Positions 33,528 to 43,373 of a stretch of DNA of 64,000 bases are shown here, piece by piece. Source of the DNA: Eubacteriaceae bacterium (GTDB taxonomy: Bacteria; Bacillota; Clostridia; Oscillospirales; Acutalibacteraceae); NCBI GenBank assembly GCA_021770095.1, contig JAETRQ010000001.1:224930-288929 (forward strand), written 5' to 3'. The notes beneath the pieces are model-generated. The model ran no database searches. It was not told where the DNA came from and saw only the letters and a program-made list of their open reading frames with translations. A program made the translations under genes and the position numbers. How positions within the stretch are numbered: position 1 is the first letter of the stretch; each line of letters opens with the position of its first letter.

Positions 33528-34394
33528 CTAACTCTCCGTATTGAGCAATTTTTCTAATTTATCATAATCTCTGCTCGGGTATTTTTGCTTTGCAATTTTC
33601 AGCACTTCGGATGAAAGCAGCTTATATACATTCAAATAGGAATGATCACTGAGAACGGACAAATGTTTTTCAACAGTTGATATGTCATTCCTGTCCACCG
33701 GACCTGTCAGTGAACGGATACAACCGTTTTCACACAAAGATTCTGCGTTATTAAGGAACAAAGATTTCAAAACCTCATTTGCTGTTAAATCAGAAAAACC
33801 ACATTCCTCAAGCAATCCCAAGGCAATGTGGTACAGACCTATAACCAAATTACTTGACATAACAAGAGAAGTATGATATTTGCATTTATTTTCAGCACTT
33901 ATTATCCGGTAGGAATTCCCCAAATTCTCAATCATTTCTTGGATTAAATGCATTTTTACATCGTTTCCTTCGATTGTAAAAAATGCTTTTGACATTTCCT
34001 TATATGAATTCTTTTTATCACTGATTGCAAGTGCAGGATGGATTGAATAGCCATATCCGCCGATTACGTCTAATCCCTCAAAAACCTCAGCAGATAACGC
34101 TCCGCTGCAGTGGCATAATATTTTATCCTTCAATTCATATTGCTTAAGCTGCAAATAAGTATCATAAATACTCGAGTCGGGAACTGTAACAAAAATAATG
34201 TTGCTTTCCTTCACAAGTTCTTTGATTGTACTAAAAGATTTACTGCAGGTAAAATCTGCCGCATCGCAGGCACTGTTATAACTTTTGCTGTAATAACCTG
34301 AAAGCGGAAAATGATTTTCATAAAAATAGCGGCCAAGAGTACATCCGACTCTGCCCGCACCAATAAATCCGATAAATAAATGATTCTTTTTCAT
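33528..34394 (-). CDS. Rossmann-like/DUF2520 oxidoreductase, candidate ketopantoate reductase
   Basis: About 288 aa from the second ATG (34394); ATG 34397 and GTG 34406 are alternatives, and GGGTGG lies just upstream. An NAD(P)-binding GFIGAGRVGCTLGRYF motif starts the protein. A Rossmann domain follows to about 125 (IIFVTVPDSSIYD, HCSGALSAEVFEG). A helical DUF2520 domain runs to the end, with KCKYHTSLVMSSNL like the 6-phosphogluconate-dehydrogenase-type C-domains of PanE. It is the first gene of an operon that otherwise supplies every step from 2-oxoisovalerate to phosphopantetheine except ketopantoate reduction. That missing step is its likely job. Confidence 0.85.
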   Translation of the reverse strand: MKKNHLFIGFIGAGRVGCTLGRYFYENHFPLSGYYSKSYNSACDAADFTCSKSFSTIKELVKESNIIFVTVPDSSIYDTYLQLKQYELKDKILCHCSGALSAEVFEGLDVIGGYGYSIHPALAISDKKNSYKEMSKAFFTIEGNDVKMHLIQEMIENLGNSYRIISAENKCKYHTSLVMSSNLVIGLYHIALGLLEECGFSDLTANEVLKSLFLNNAESLCENGCIRSLTGPVDRNDISTVEKHLSVLSDHSYLNVYKLLSSEVLKIAKQKYPSRDYDKLEKLLNTES

Positions 34395-34437
34395 CATACC
34401 ACCCACTTATAACTCCAAAAATCCTGTGCACATAGTG

Positions 34438-34450
34438 TTACAGGTTGTAA
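34438..34450. promoter_or_regulatory. Palindrome TTACA-GGT-TGTAA in the pan operon leader
   Basis: Perfect 5-bp arms lie between the predicted pan promoter and the first gene, within an untranslated leader of about 110 nt. It may be an operator. The evidence is weak. Confidence 0.3.
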
Positions 34451-34513
34451 TTCAAGACAGTATGAATAAAATATTAAGCACGGTACGGTTTCAGCAGAAT
34501 ACCATCCACAGAT

Positions 34514-34542
34514 AATATACAATATTATTTATAATTTGTAAA
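34514..34542 (-). promoter_or_regulatory. Promoter of the pantothenate/CoA operon
   Basis: On the minus strand TTTACA and TATATT are spaced by 17 bp, about 120 bp before the first gene. Confidence 0.6.
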
Positions 34543-34565
34543 GTAAAATATGAATTGTATTGCAA

Positions 34566-34596
34566 AAATAAGACCACCTTTTTGGCGGTCTTATTT
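34566..34596 (-). terminator. Terminator after the GH31 gene
   Basis: AAATAAGACC(ACC)/(GGC)GGTCTTATTT closes the lacZ-GH31 unit, 10 bp after the stop, with an A/T-rich flank. Confidence 0.85.
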
Positions 34597-34605
34597 CCAA
34601 TACGA

Positions 34606-36978
34606 TTATATTGTTTCCAATTCTTCTTTAATTGCAGAAGAAACGCAGTGAGGAAGTCTGGATTTGTTGAGTGCAGCACGCAGTTCTTCACGGCTTTGGG
34701 CATTCTTAAAAGGAGAGTATGCTCTGCTTTTAACAATTGTTTTTTCCTGCCAGCGTGAAAAGATATTTATAATTCTATCTTTTATATCTTTCGTACTTTT
34801 ACGCACAGCACTGTTTAAAGTTATATTGACTTTGCTGTCCGGTGTAAAATCTGTAACTGTTACAACTGCACTGCCGTTCTCGTATGTAAAAGTATAATCG
34901 TCACATTTAAGTTCATCCAAATCCAAATCTTTAAAAATCAATTTGAAAGTTCTGTTTTGAGGAATGACGGTTATATCGCCTGTCGGCTTATCAATGCTGA
35001 AATCAAGTTTCTTGGCATCTTCATCATAACATACAGTAAATCGGGTTTTGCAACTATGATTTTCAAAATCGATTTTATCATTATCTTCATAAAGACTGAA
35101 ACTGTTGTTGCCTGAATAAATCCACAATTCAAGTGTATCAGGATTATCTGTACTGTTACCGTTAACAGATGAAAAAGGAATTACAGCGCCCTCTTTTGCA
35201 AGTACGGGAATAGAATCCATATCACGATTAAGAGCAATAACCCTGTCACCCATATAACTTTGACCGGTAAATATATCTGTCCATCTTCCTTCGGGAATCC
35301 ATGCATCAACTTTGCCCATATTGATTTTTTTATTCTGTTTTGAAGTTATAGGGCAAACCATAAGTTCACTGCCGAACATATACTGATTTTTAAATCTATA
35401 TGCATTCATATGGTTCGGATAGGAATAGTACATTGGTTCACACAACGCAATACCATCATTATGGCAGCGATAATCCATAGTATAAATATACGGAATAAGC
35501 GAATGACGCAAACGCAGATATTCTTTTGAAATTCTGTATACTTCACTCCTGTATTTCCAAGGTTCTTTACCGAGCAAATCATTCGATGTTGAATGCAGGC
35601 GGAGTATCGGACTGAACACACCAAACTGAATCCAGCGCAGATACATATCATCATCACGTCTTCCAAAATGATGTCCGCCTATATCATGGCTCCACCATGT
35701 ATATGCCGCATTGGCAGCAGTGATTGTAAAATAAGGCTGAAAATCAAGTACTTTCCATGAAATTGCGGTGTCACCTGAAAATCCAAGAGGATACCGATGA
35801 GAACCCAATCCGCTGTAACGTGATAAAATCATTGGAATTTTACCATTTTCAGCATTATCAAGATAGTGATAATGATTAAGTGCAGTCAGCGGGTCAAGAC
35901 CTTTTACATCCCACTTTTTGCCCTGCTGCCAATCAATCCACCAAAAATCTACTCCTTCATTCTCATACGGTTTATGGAGAATATCAAAATAAGAATTCCA
36001 AAAATTATCATCACCGCATTTGAACTTAATTTTCTGCTTAGTAGATGGATCAATACCGACAGCCTTTGCCATATCCTCATACATATCTTCGTATGAATGA
36101 ACACCGTCAGCAGGATGAAGATTTAAAGTAATATGCAGATTATCATCTTTTAATTTTTTCAGAAATGCTCTGTAATCAGGGAACAAATCTGTATTCCACG
36201 AATATCCGGTCCAGCCGTAAGTACCACAGCCGTCATATTTAACACCGAATTTACCCTTAATATCTTTTTCCTTAACCCAATGCCAATCCATATCAACAGT
36301 TGCAACCGTTAACGGAATATCCTGTGTCTTGAATTCCTGCATCAAATCTTCGTATTCTTTTTGTGTATATGCTCTGTATCGGCTCCACCAAACACCAAGA
36401 GCATAGCGGGGAATAATCGGCGTCGGTGAACTGATTTTATAAAAGGCTCTTATGGTTTCTCGGTAATCTTTTTCATATGCAAAAACATATAAATCCTTAC
36501 CATTACCCTTTCTTGCCATGAAATTACCATGCTCATTAATCAAAAAAGAGCTGCTGTCATCCAGAACATAAACACCGTTTTCTGTTAAAAGTCCTTGCGC
36601 AAGAGGAACTTTACCAAAAGTACCGTCAAGTGTGCGGCATGTTCCTCTGAGATTGCCTTTATTATTACACTTAATGGTTTTGCCGCTGCTTTTTATCTGA
36701 ACACAATATGGCTTCGCCTTTTTCTTATTAATAAAAAACTTTACTGCATCGGTCTCAACCACAATGTTATCCTTGATTTCTTTAACTGAAAAAGGAATAG
36801 GTGCAAAATTTCTGAACCATACTGTATGGCTTGCCATATCAACAAATGTTTTTTCCTTTGAATATTCAAAACGTATAAGCCTGTCGGTCAATACAGTGAC
36901 TCTGTAACAATCACCAACATAAATCTGATTATGATTTGCTTTGGCATCTGTTTTTGCAATAAGTGATGGTTTGAGCAT
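34606..36978 (-). CDS. GH31 family alpha-glycosidase
   Basis: 790 aa, cytoplasmic. An N-terminal beta-sandwich (about 1-190) is followed by the GH31 barrel. The barrel shows PRYALGVWWSRYRAYTQKEY, TVATVDMDWHW, VDFWWIDWQQG with the nucleophile Asp, and GFSGDTAISW with the acid/base Asp. SHDIGGHHFG follows, then beta domains to the end. Family members act as alpha-glucosidases, alpha-xylosidases or sulfoquinovosidases; WWIDWQQG and the long C-terminus do not settle which. GAGGTGA precedes the ATG. It lies 43 bp after the GH2 gene and is probably co-transcribed with it. Confidence 0.9.
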   Translation of the reverse strand: MLKPSLIAKTDAKANHNQIYVGDCYRVTVLTDRLIRFEYSKEKTFVDMASHTVWFRNFAPIPFSVKEIKDNIVVETDAVKFFINKKKAKPYCVQIKSSGKTIKCNNKGNLRGTCRTLDGTFGKVPLAQGLLTENGVYVLDDSSSFLINEHGNFMARKGNGKDLYVFAYEKDYRETIRAFYKISSPTPIIPRYALGVWWSRYRAYTQKEYEDLMQEFKTQDIPLTVATVDMDWHWVKEKDIKGKFGVKYDGCGTYGWTGYSWNTDLFPDYRAFLKKLKDDNLHITLNLHPADGVHSYEDMYEDMAKAVGIDPSTKQKIKFKCGDDNFWNSYFDILHKPYENEGVDFWWIDWQQGKKWDVKGLDPLTALNHYHYLDNAENGKIPMILSRYSGLGSHRYPLGFSGDTAISWKVLDFQPYFTITAANAAYTWWSHDIGGHHFGRRDDDMYLRWIQFGVFSPILRLHSTSNDLLGKEPWKYRSEVYRISKEYLRLRHSLIPYIYTMDYRCHNDGIALCEPMYYSYPNHMNAYRFKNQYMFGSELMVCPITSKQNKKINMGKVDAWIPEGRWTDIFTGQSYMGDRVIALNRDMDSIPVLAKEGAVIPFSSVNGNSTDNPDTLELWIYSGNNSFSLYEDNDKIDFENHSCKTRFTVCYDEDAKKLDFSIDKPTGDITVIPQNRTFKLIFKDLDLDELKCDDYTFTYENGSAVVTVTDFTPDSKVNITLNSAVRKSTKDIKDRIINIFSRWQEKTIVKSRAYSPFKNAQSREELRAALNKSRLPHCVSSAIKEELETI

Positions 36979-37021
36979 ATTATCACCTCAAAATAATTCA
37001 AAACGATATAATTATTTATTC

Positions 37022-40000
37022 TTAATTCTTAGGCTCAACCTCAAACGAGAAACAGAGCGGATTGAAATAACCGAATTTTATCATATGCTCCTTACTTGGA
37101 ATAGGACCGCAGCTGCCTGAACCTGTACCCCTTACAAAACCGTCTACGGTTACATATGTTGTATCAACATCAGGCAAATCCTCAATGTGATTTGCATTTT
37201 TGAGTTGTTCAAGGGTAAAATGATTTGCATTGAAATTCATATGTTTTTCAAGAGCCGTGAACTTCAATCCTTTGCCGTTATCGTTTGTAAGCATACTGTA
37301 ACGCACATCACCCCTGTTGCCTGAATCCTGCGGTTTGATATATTTGTGTGCCATATCCGTTACAGTTGTTTCATAAATACCAATCGGTGCATGTTCCTTA
37401 AAATCGGAATAGTTCTCTACAGGTCCTCTGCCGCAGTACTCTACCTTTTCAAACTCACTCTTAATTTCTGTATGAACACCAAATCTCGGCAGCTGGTCAG
37501 TAAGCGGACAAACTTTTTTCAATGATGTGCTTACTGTCATTTTTCCGTTTTCGTCAAAGTAATAATCTACTGTTGCCTTTGCAAGGACAAAAATACCTCT
37601 TGTTACAAAGTTATATGAAGTCCTGATATATTTCATCCTGCCGTTGCTCTTAACATTGCAGGACACAAGTTTCGTCTTTGCACTGTCAAGACCGATTATC
37701 TTCCAGAATATGACCATATACTGGTCATTGTCCAGTCTGCCGCGGTAAATGTGCGGAACAAAACCATTCTGCTTGTCATATGGATTTTGATTCAGATATT
37801 CATTATTGTTTTTCTGATAACTTACAAGACCTTTTCTCTTATCAAACACTGCACTGCCGTTATGGAATGATACATTGATTGTATTGCCGCTCTGTGTTAT
37901 CTCTGCAGAATTTGTCTGTGTATTTGCCTTTTTCAGTTCTGCCTGTGTAAAAACAATCTGTTCAACTGCAATCTCATTACCGCTGTTTTTATCAGTATAG
38001 ATAAAGTTTACAAAAATATCTTTGCGCGGTTTATCAAGATAAGGTAAACGAATCTGAACTGTTTTTCTTTCCTGTGCAGCAATCACATCATCTATACAGC
38101 CAAATTCAACCGGCTCTCCGTCAACAAGAATTGTATAGTCAATTTTGATGTCTGAACTATCACAAAAACTCAAAGTATTCCAAAGTTCAAAATCATTATT
38201 TCCGATATATCTTGCTCTGATTGGACGGTAACAAACCTTCATTTCAAGTGCACCGCTTGACGGCTTTCTGTCCGGATAGAAAAGACCGTCAACACAGAAA
38301 TTGCCGTCATGGATAGGTTCGTTATGGTCACCGCCGTAGGTCCACTTGTATTTTGCATTTTCGTCATAAACGCTGTGGTCTGCCCATTCCCAGATACAGC
38401 CGCCCATAAACTGATCAGATGAATAGAACAACTGCATATATTCCTCAAGTCCGCCCGGTCCGTTGCCCATTGCATGTGCATATTCACACTGGAAGAATGG
38501 TTTGCCTTTATACTTATTCCCTGCTGTGCCATTAAGAATTTTTCTCATTAAGTCAGGTGTACCGTACATTCTTGACACAACATCATAAGCCCAGCGTTTA
38601 CTGCGGATTGCACCCTCATAATGAACAGGTATTTCAGGATTAACGCTTTTCAAATAATCATAGCAGACATCCTGACATTTGTAACCGCCTGACTCATTGC
38701 CAAGGCTCCACATCGTGATGCTTGGGTGATTTTTATCTCTGCCGTACATTCTCTTAACCCTGTCAAGATAATGTGATGCCCATCTTGTATCATTACTGAG
38801 GCGATTAGGATTGTATGTACTGTGCGGAATGGCATAAAAACCGTGTGTTTCAATATCCGCCTCATCAACCACATAAAGACCGTACATATCACACATTGTT
38901 AAAAATGCAGGGTCAGGAGGATAATGAGAAGTTCTTACTGCGTTGCAGTTATATTCCTTCATCAGCTGAATATCCAGTTCCATATCCTCAAGGCTCATCG
39001 CATAGCCCTTTGTCATATGGGTATCGTGATGGTTAACACCCTTGAACTTAATTGCTTTTCCATTGAAGAGGAACACCTCTCCCTGAATTTCAACATTTTT
39101 AAAACCGTAATACGTTCTGATTGCTTCAATCTCTTCATCATTTTTGTACAGGACAATTGTGAGCTCGTAAAGATTCGGTGTTTCGGCAGTCCACTCATTC
39201 ACAGCAAGATTTGTCAGATTCACATTCTTTTCAGGCAAAAGAGCAGCATGGATAACAGGCTGATTTTCTGCTGATTTGATTTCAATTCTTGTATGATTTT
39301 CAAACTCGCCGTCCACAGAAATGGAGAGATTATATGTTCCGTCGCTGTTCTTTGATGAGCGCAGTGTAAAATCATTTATATAACTGCTTTCAAACGCAGT
39401 GATAAACACGTCACGGAAGATACCGTTTTCTCTGAACATATCCTGACATTCAAGATAAGAGCCGTTGCTCCACTTGTAATTCACGACAACAATCTCATTT
39501 GCACCTTCTTTGACAAAACGGGTTATGTCAAATTCTGCTGTATTATGTGAGCCTTCACTGTAACCGACATACGCACCGTTTACATATACAGCAACAGCAC
39601 CTGCAACACCTAAGAAAGAGATTGTACGGCGTTTGTCTGCATTTTGTACATCCACAAATTTTCTGTATATACCTGTTGCCACATCGGCAGGAATATGCGG
39701 CGGCTTTTTAGGGAACGGATAACGTGTATTGATATATGCTATCTGGTCATAACCTGTTCTCTGCCATGTGCATGGAACGGTAATTTTATCAAAACGCACC
39801 TTATCTGTATCCAAAGAATCCGGAACAAGGCTTAATTTTTCATAATACGCAAAGTCCCATTCTCCGCTGAGCATGGTTACACGGTCAGAATTATACCGTT
39901 CGTTTTTATAGTCTGTTTTTTCAAGCTTTTCTACTGTTGAAAACGGTATGAAATAACTTCTTTCTTCCAATTTGTTTTCTTCATATATATTGAATTCTTT

Positions 40001-40030
40001 ATGCTGTTTTTTCTGGATTTTGTAATTCAT
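37022..40030 (-). CDS. lacZ: Beta-galactosidase, GH2 (LacZ type)
   Basis: 1002 aa, cytoplasmic, full length for LacZ. The sugar-binding domain has TVPCTWQRTGYDQIAY and an active-site region IFRDVFI. The GH2 barrel shows KFKGVNHHDTHMTKGYAM, NAVRTSHYPPDP, MWSLGNESGGY (acid/base Glu) and FFQCEYAHAMGNGPGG (nucleophile Glu). The C-terminal Bgal_small_N domain (about 720-1000) is present, with GRGPVENYSDF. It hydrolyses lactose or beta-galactosides. AAGGGG precedes the ATG. It is followed by the GH31 gene and has its own promoter. Confidence 0.95.
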   Translation of the reverse strand: MNYKIQKKQHKEFNIYEENKLEERSYFIPFSTVEKLEKTDYKNERYNSDRVTMLSGEWDFAYYEKLSLVPDSLDTDKVRFDKITVPCTWQRTGYDQIAYINTRYPFPKKPPHIPADVATGIYRKFVDVQNADKRRTISFLGVAGAVAVYVNGAYVGYSEGSHNTAEFDITRFVKEGANEIVVVNYKWSNGSYLECQDMFRENGIFRDVFITAFESSYINDFTLRSSKNSDGTYNLSISVDGEFENHTRIEIKSAENQPVIHAALLPEKNVNLTNLAVNEWTAETPNLYELTIVLYKNDEEIEAIRTYYGFKNVEIQGEVFLFNGKAIKFKGVNHHDTHMTKGYAMSLEDMELDIQLMKEYNCNAVRTSHYPPDPAFLTMCDMYGLYVVDEADIETHGFYAIPHSTYNPNRLSNDTRWASHYLDRVKRMYGRDKNHPSITMWSLGNESGGYKCQDVCYDYLKSVNPEIPVHYEGAIRSKRWAYDVVSRMYGTPDLMRKILNGTAGNKYKGKPFFQCEYAHAMGNGPGGLEEYMQLFYSSDQFMGGCIWEWADHSVYDENAKYKWTYGGDHNEPIHDGNFCVDGLFYPDRKPSSGALEMKVCYRPIRARYIGNNDFELWNTLSFCDSSDIKIDYTILVDGEPVEFGCIDDVIAAQERKTVQIRLPYLDKPRKDIFVNFIYTDKNSGNEIAVEQIVFTQAELKKANTQTNSAEITQSGNTINVSFHNGSAVFDKRKGLVSYQKNNNEYLNQNPYDKQNGFVPHIYRGRLDNDQYMVIFWKIIGLDSAKTKLVSCNVKSNGRMKYIRTSYNFVTRGIFVLAKATVDYYFDENGKMTVSTSLKKVCPLTDQLPRFGVHTEIKSEFEKVEYCGRGPVENYSDFKEHAPIGIYETTVTDMAHKYIKPQDSGNRGDVRYSMLTNDNGKGLKFTALEKHMNFNANHFTLEQLKNANHIEDLPDVDTTYVTVDGFVRGTGSGSCGPIPSKEHMIKFGYFNPLCFSFEVEPKN

Positions 40031-40118
40031 ATTTTACCCCTTATTGTTTAATATTTTAAATGAGAACAATACATCATCCCCATATCATAACCGAAATTTC
40101 ATATTCAAGGCTATTTTC

Positions 40119-40147
40119 ATTATATAATAATTTATAATGTAAAGCAA
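40119..40147 (-). promoter_or_regulatory. Promoter of the lacZ-GH31 unit
   Basis: On the minus strand TTGCTT, 17 bp and TATAAT lie about 90 bp before the lacZ start. Confidence 0.6.
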
Positions 40148-40150
40148 TAT

Positions 40151-40187
40151 AAAACCACCACTATTTAATATGAATAGTGGTGGTTTT
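40151..40187 (-). terminator. Terminator of the GH38 operon
   Basis: AAAACCACCACTATT pairs perfectly with AATAGTGGTGGTTTT around a 7-nt loop, about 40 bp after the GH38 stop. Confidence 0.9.
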
Positions 40188-40225
40188 AATATTTAAAAAT
40201 GAATATTCCGTTTATTCCTTAAAGT

Positions 40226-43200
40226 TTATTTTCTATTTAATTTCAGGAGTTTCAGTTCAAACGGGCGGAATTCCGGCAAATCCTTGAACGCAATTATTTC
40301 ATCTTCCATAATATCTGTAATGCCCGAAATCTCATAACCATCAAAACATACAGAGCATTTTTGAACACTGTCACTGCAGTTGTACAATCGCAAAACTGCA
40401 CCGTTCTTATCATCAGATATTTTCACAGATTCCAGAACAATGTTTTCATTATCACACTTAAACGGTGCAAAAGTGTCCAAATCGCCAACACCATTTACGG
40501 CAACCGGTTCGTTATTAACCGCATAAGCATGACGATATGTATCAGCAGAAAGTTTGCCGCTGTGTGTATAAACTGCGAGTTTCAATGTATGCAAACCCTG
40601 GTCCACGTTTGTTCCGGGTCCTTTTAACGGACTTCTGATAAGGTCCACGTCAATAACACTGCCCTTACATCTGTAACCATACTTGCAGTCATTGATAATT
40701 GAAATTCCGTATTCATCATTACTCATATCAACAAACTTTTGACCCGAAACCTCAAACTGTGCCTTTTCAACACTGTTATTTTCTGTTGTTGCACGCATGA
40801 TATGACCGAATGGAACATTAAAACTGCATACATCACTGACTACACTGACAGGGAATTCAACACGCATCATCTGACACTTCTGATGACAATCAATAGTCAA
40901 ATCCATGTCAAGACACTCACTGTCCTGTGCAAGAGTATAACAGCATCTGATTGTGCTTGCACCGAGTTTGAACTCTGCTGTTGCAGTCGCACAGGCACCG
41001 TCAAGATTTGTTTCAAATGATGTACATTTTGCATCACGGCGGCTTTTCTGATAATGGATTGGATGAATATCCCAGCAGTCACCTATATCCGTATAGGCTG
41101 AAAATACACCCATTTTTTTGCCATTCTGAACAAACTCACGATTAAGTGTTTTATCAAAAAGAGAAACGATACAGCCGTCTTTGAATTGAACACGCAGTTT
41201 ATCATTCTCTATGGTATGATTGGTTGCTTTAACTGTGAACCGATTTGTCTGTTTCATCTGTGATACAGGCAAAAATCCCATTGCAGGTATATCACAAGAA
41301 TACCAATTACCATCCACTTTAAAGACACCGCTTTGTGCAAAGGAGTTCAGGTTAAGCAGCCCTTTGCCGAAAAGTTTATTTGACAGAATTGCTATTGCGT
41401 CATTCAGATGAGGAAGTATCTTTTCATATCTTGCAACACTTTCATCATAAACACGGTTTATGGATGAACCGGGCAGAATATCATGGAATTGATAAAGCAA
41501 TACTTCTTTCCAAATTGTTTCCAGTTCTTCAGCTGAAATAGGAACATCAATATCACGTTCTTCTGCAAGCAGCATAAGATATTCATAATTTTTAAGTGCA
41601 AATTCGCATTTACGGTTATACTTTTTATTTTTGCTTTGGGTTGTATATGTACCCCTATGCCTTTCAAGATAGAGTTCTCCAATATGCGTCGGATATTTTG
41701 TTTTTCCGTCATCGAGAATTTTAAAACTGTCCAGTGCCTTTTTCGGTGTAACTTTCGGCATATGTGAAAGGTCATTAAAACGATGCATACGTTCAATATG
41801 CTCATATCCCGGTCCTGCCCCGCCGTCACCGATACCGTAAAGCATCATCGATTTATCGCTGATTGGACGCTCCTGATAATTTTGTTCACCGAATTTGAGG
41901 CGCATACCTTCAACAGGTCCGTTATATGTATCATCAGGAAGCATATGAGCAAATACTTCAGACCCATCAGGTGACTGCCATTTAAATGTATGATACGGGA
42001 ATTTATTGACGGTATTCCAACTCATTTTCTGCGTAAGGAAATACGGTACGCCTGCAAGTTTCATTACCTGCGGCAAACATGCTGAATAGCCGAAACTATC
42101 AGGCAGCCACAGAATTTTCATATCCTGTCCGAATTCTTCACGAAAAAACTTTTTGCCGTAATAGAATTGTCTTATCATACTCTCACCGCTGATAAGATTT
42201 GAATCCATTTCAACCCATGTTGCACCCTGAACATCCCAATTAGGTGTTTTTGCTGCCTCAAGCACACGCTCATAAATTTGAGGATAATCTTCTTTAATCC
42301 AATCATAGAGTTGTGCCTGTGACGCACCGAAAATATAATCGGGATATTTTTCAATATTATGCAGTTGTGTACTGAAAGTACGTGCACCCTTGCGCTTGCT
42401 TTCTCTGATAGGCCACTTCCACGCCAGATCAAGATGTGCATGACCTACTGCGAAATATTCAAACTGAGGACCATTATTTTTTTGTGCAAGCAAAGGTGCA
42501 ATGTCTTTACGAATAACAGCAGCCGTTTCATCGCTTAAATTACGATATGATTTTGACAACTTATTGCATACACTATAGATTTGTTCTGTATATTCATCAT
42601 CATAATTTGTGTCATAAACAGAGATTAAAACCTGCAAGTCATAGGCAAGCGCACGTATATTTTCATTACATACGGCAATAGAAGCCTCATCAATTGCGGC
42701 TTTATTTTTCAGATTGCCGAACAAATCATTTGCTGCTGCATCCACCCAAAAATCGACAATACCGTTCTCTGAAAAATCATCCACAACACGTTTTACAGGC
42801 AGACCGAGACTATAAGCATATTCCGATGCATAACAAGTGATGGACTGGACAGGTGTGCCGTCTGTTTTGTATATCAGGCCTTCACCGCCGAGATTCAAAA
42901 GGTATACTATTTTTTTGCCATCTACGCCATTTGGAACCCTGCCTGTTATATGGAACCATGCACAGTCAAAAGTTTGTTCTGCCCATACGTCGCCGACAGT
43001 AATATCTGCAATTTTTCTGCCGTTTGTACGTTCGTCAAATTTCAGCGGTTCATGACTGACATATGCGTCCATTTTTAAATCTGCAATAGGCGTATATGCA
43101 TGGTCCTGCAAATAATCAATCATTGCATCCATTCGCTCACGTTCAGCAATTTTAGGGATACTGATACCGCCTTTTTTATTACGTCCGGTTTTAATACGAT

Positions 43201-43249
43201 CTAATTTACATTCAGCAATCGTTGTTTTTTGTTTAAATGTTTTTTTCAT
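40226..43249 (-). CDS. Alpha-mannosidase, GH38
   Basis: 1007 aa, cytoplasmic. After an N-terminal beta-rich domain of about 260 residues, the GH38 catalytic part shows the zinc motif VGHAHLDLAWKWPI and the nucleophile Asp in ILWLPDSFGYSACLPQ. GATWVEMDSNL and a second zinc His near HDILPGSSI are also present. The remaining 400 residues are the beta-sandwich domains usual for this family. It removes alpha-linked mannose from oligosaccharides. It follows the GPH transporter gene after a 124-bp gap that contains a hairpin overlapping its weak GGTGA ribosome binding site. Confidence 0.93.
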   Translation of the reverse strand: MKKTFKQKTTIAECKLDRIKTGRNKKGGISIPKIAERERMDAMIDYLQDHAYTPIADLKMDAYVSHEPLKFDERTNGRKIADITVGDVWAEQTFDCAWFHITGRVPNGVDGKKIVYLLNLGGEGLIYKTDGTPVQSITCYASEYAYSLGLPVKRVVDDFSENGIVDFWVDAAANDLFGNLKNKAAIDEASIAVCNENIRALAYDLQVLISVYDTNYDDEYTEQIYSVCNKLSKSYRNLSDETAAVIRKDIAPLLAQKNNGPQFEYFAVGHAHLDLAWKWPIRESKRKGARTFSTQLHNIEKYPDYIFGASQAQLYDWIKEDYPQIYERVLEAAKTPNWDVQGATWVEMDSNLISGESMIRQFYYGKKFFREEFGQDMKILWLPDSFGYSACLPQVMKLAGVPYFLTQKMSWNTVNKFPYHTFKWQSPDGSEVFAHMLPDDTYNGPVEGMRLKFGEQNYQERPISDKSMMLYGIGDGGAGPGYEHIERMHRFNDLSHMPKVTPKKALDSFKILDDGKTKYPTHIGELYLERHRGTYTTQSKNKKYNRKCEFALKNYEYLMLLAEERDIDVPISAEELETIWKEVLLYQFHDILPGSSINRVYDESVARYEKILPHLNDAIAILSNKLFGKGLLNLNSFAQSGVFKVDGNWYSCDIPAMGFLPVSQMKQTNRFTVKATNHTIENDKLRVQFKDGCIVSLFDKTLNREFVQNGKKMGVFSAYTDIGDCWDIHPIHYQKSRRDAKCTSFETNLDGACATATAEFKLGASTIRCCYTLAQDSECLDMDLTIDCHQKCQMMRVEFPVSVVSDVCSFNVPFGHIMRATTENNSVEKAQFEVSGQKFVDMSNDEYGISIINDCKYGYRCKGSVIDVDLIRSPLKGPGTNVDQGLHTLKLAVYTHSGKLSADTYRHAYAVNNEPVAVNGVGDLDTFAPFKCDNENIVLESVKISDDKNGAVLRLYNCSDSVQKCSVCFDGYEISGITDIMEDEIIAFKDLPEFRPFELKLLKLNRK

Positions 43250-43260
43250 AACAAAAATTC

Positions 43261-43318
43261 ACCGCAGTTCAAATCATTAATTAAATTAAATTATATAATT
43301 AAGATATGCAACTGCGGT
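43261..43318 (-). promoter_or_regulatory. Hairpin ACCGCAGTT/AACTGCGGT in front of the GH38 gene
   Basis: Nine-base perfect arms flank a 40-nt AT-rich loop. On the minus strand the 3' arm ends in GCGGT, followed by GAATTTTTGTT-ATG, so the arm covers the only plausible ribosome binding site (GGTGA). It could be an intergenic attenuator, an RNA-processing site or translational control. Confidence 0.45.
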
Positions 43319-43373
43319 TTTCCTTTATCATTATTATAAATATATTAACACAATATATGAGTTTTCACAAACA

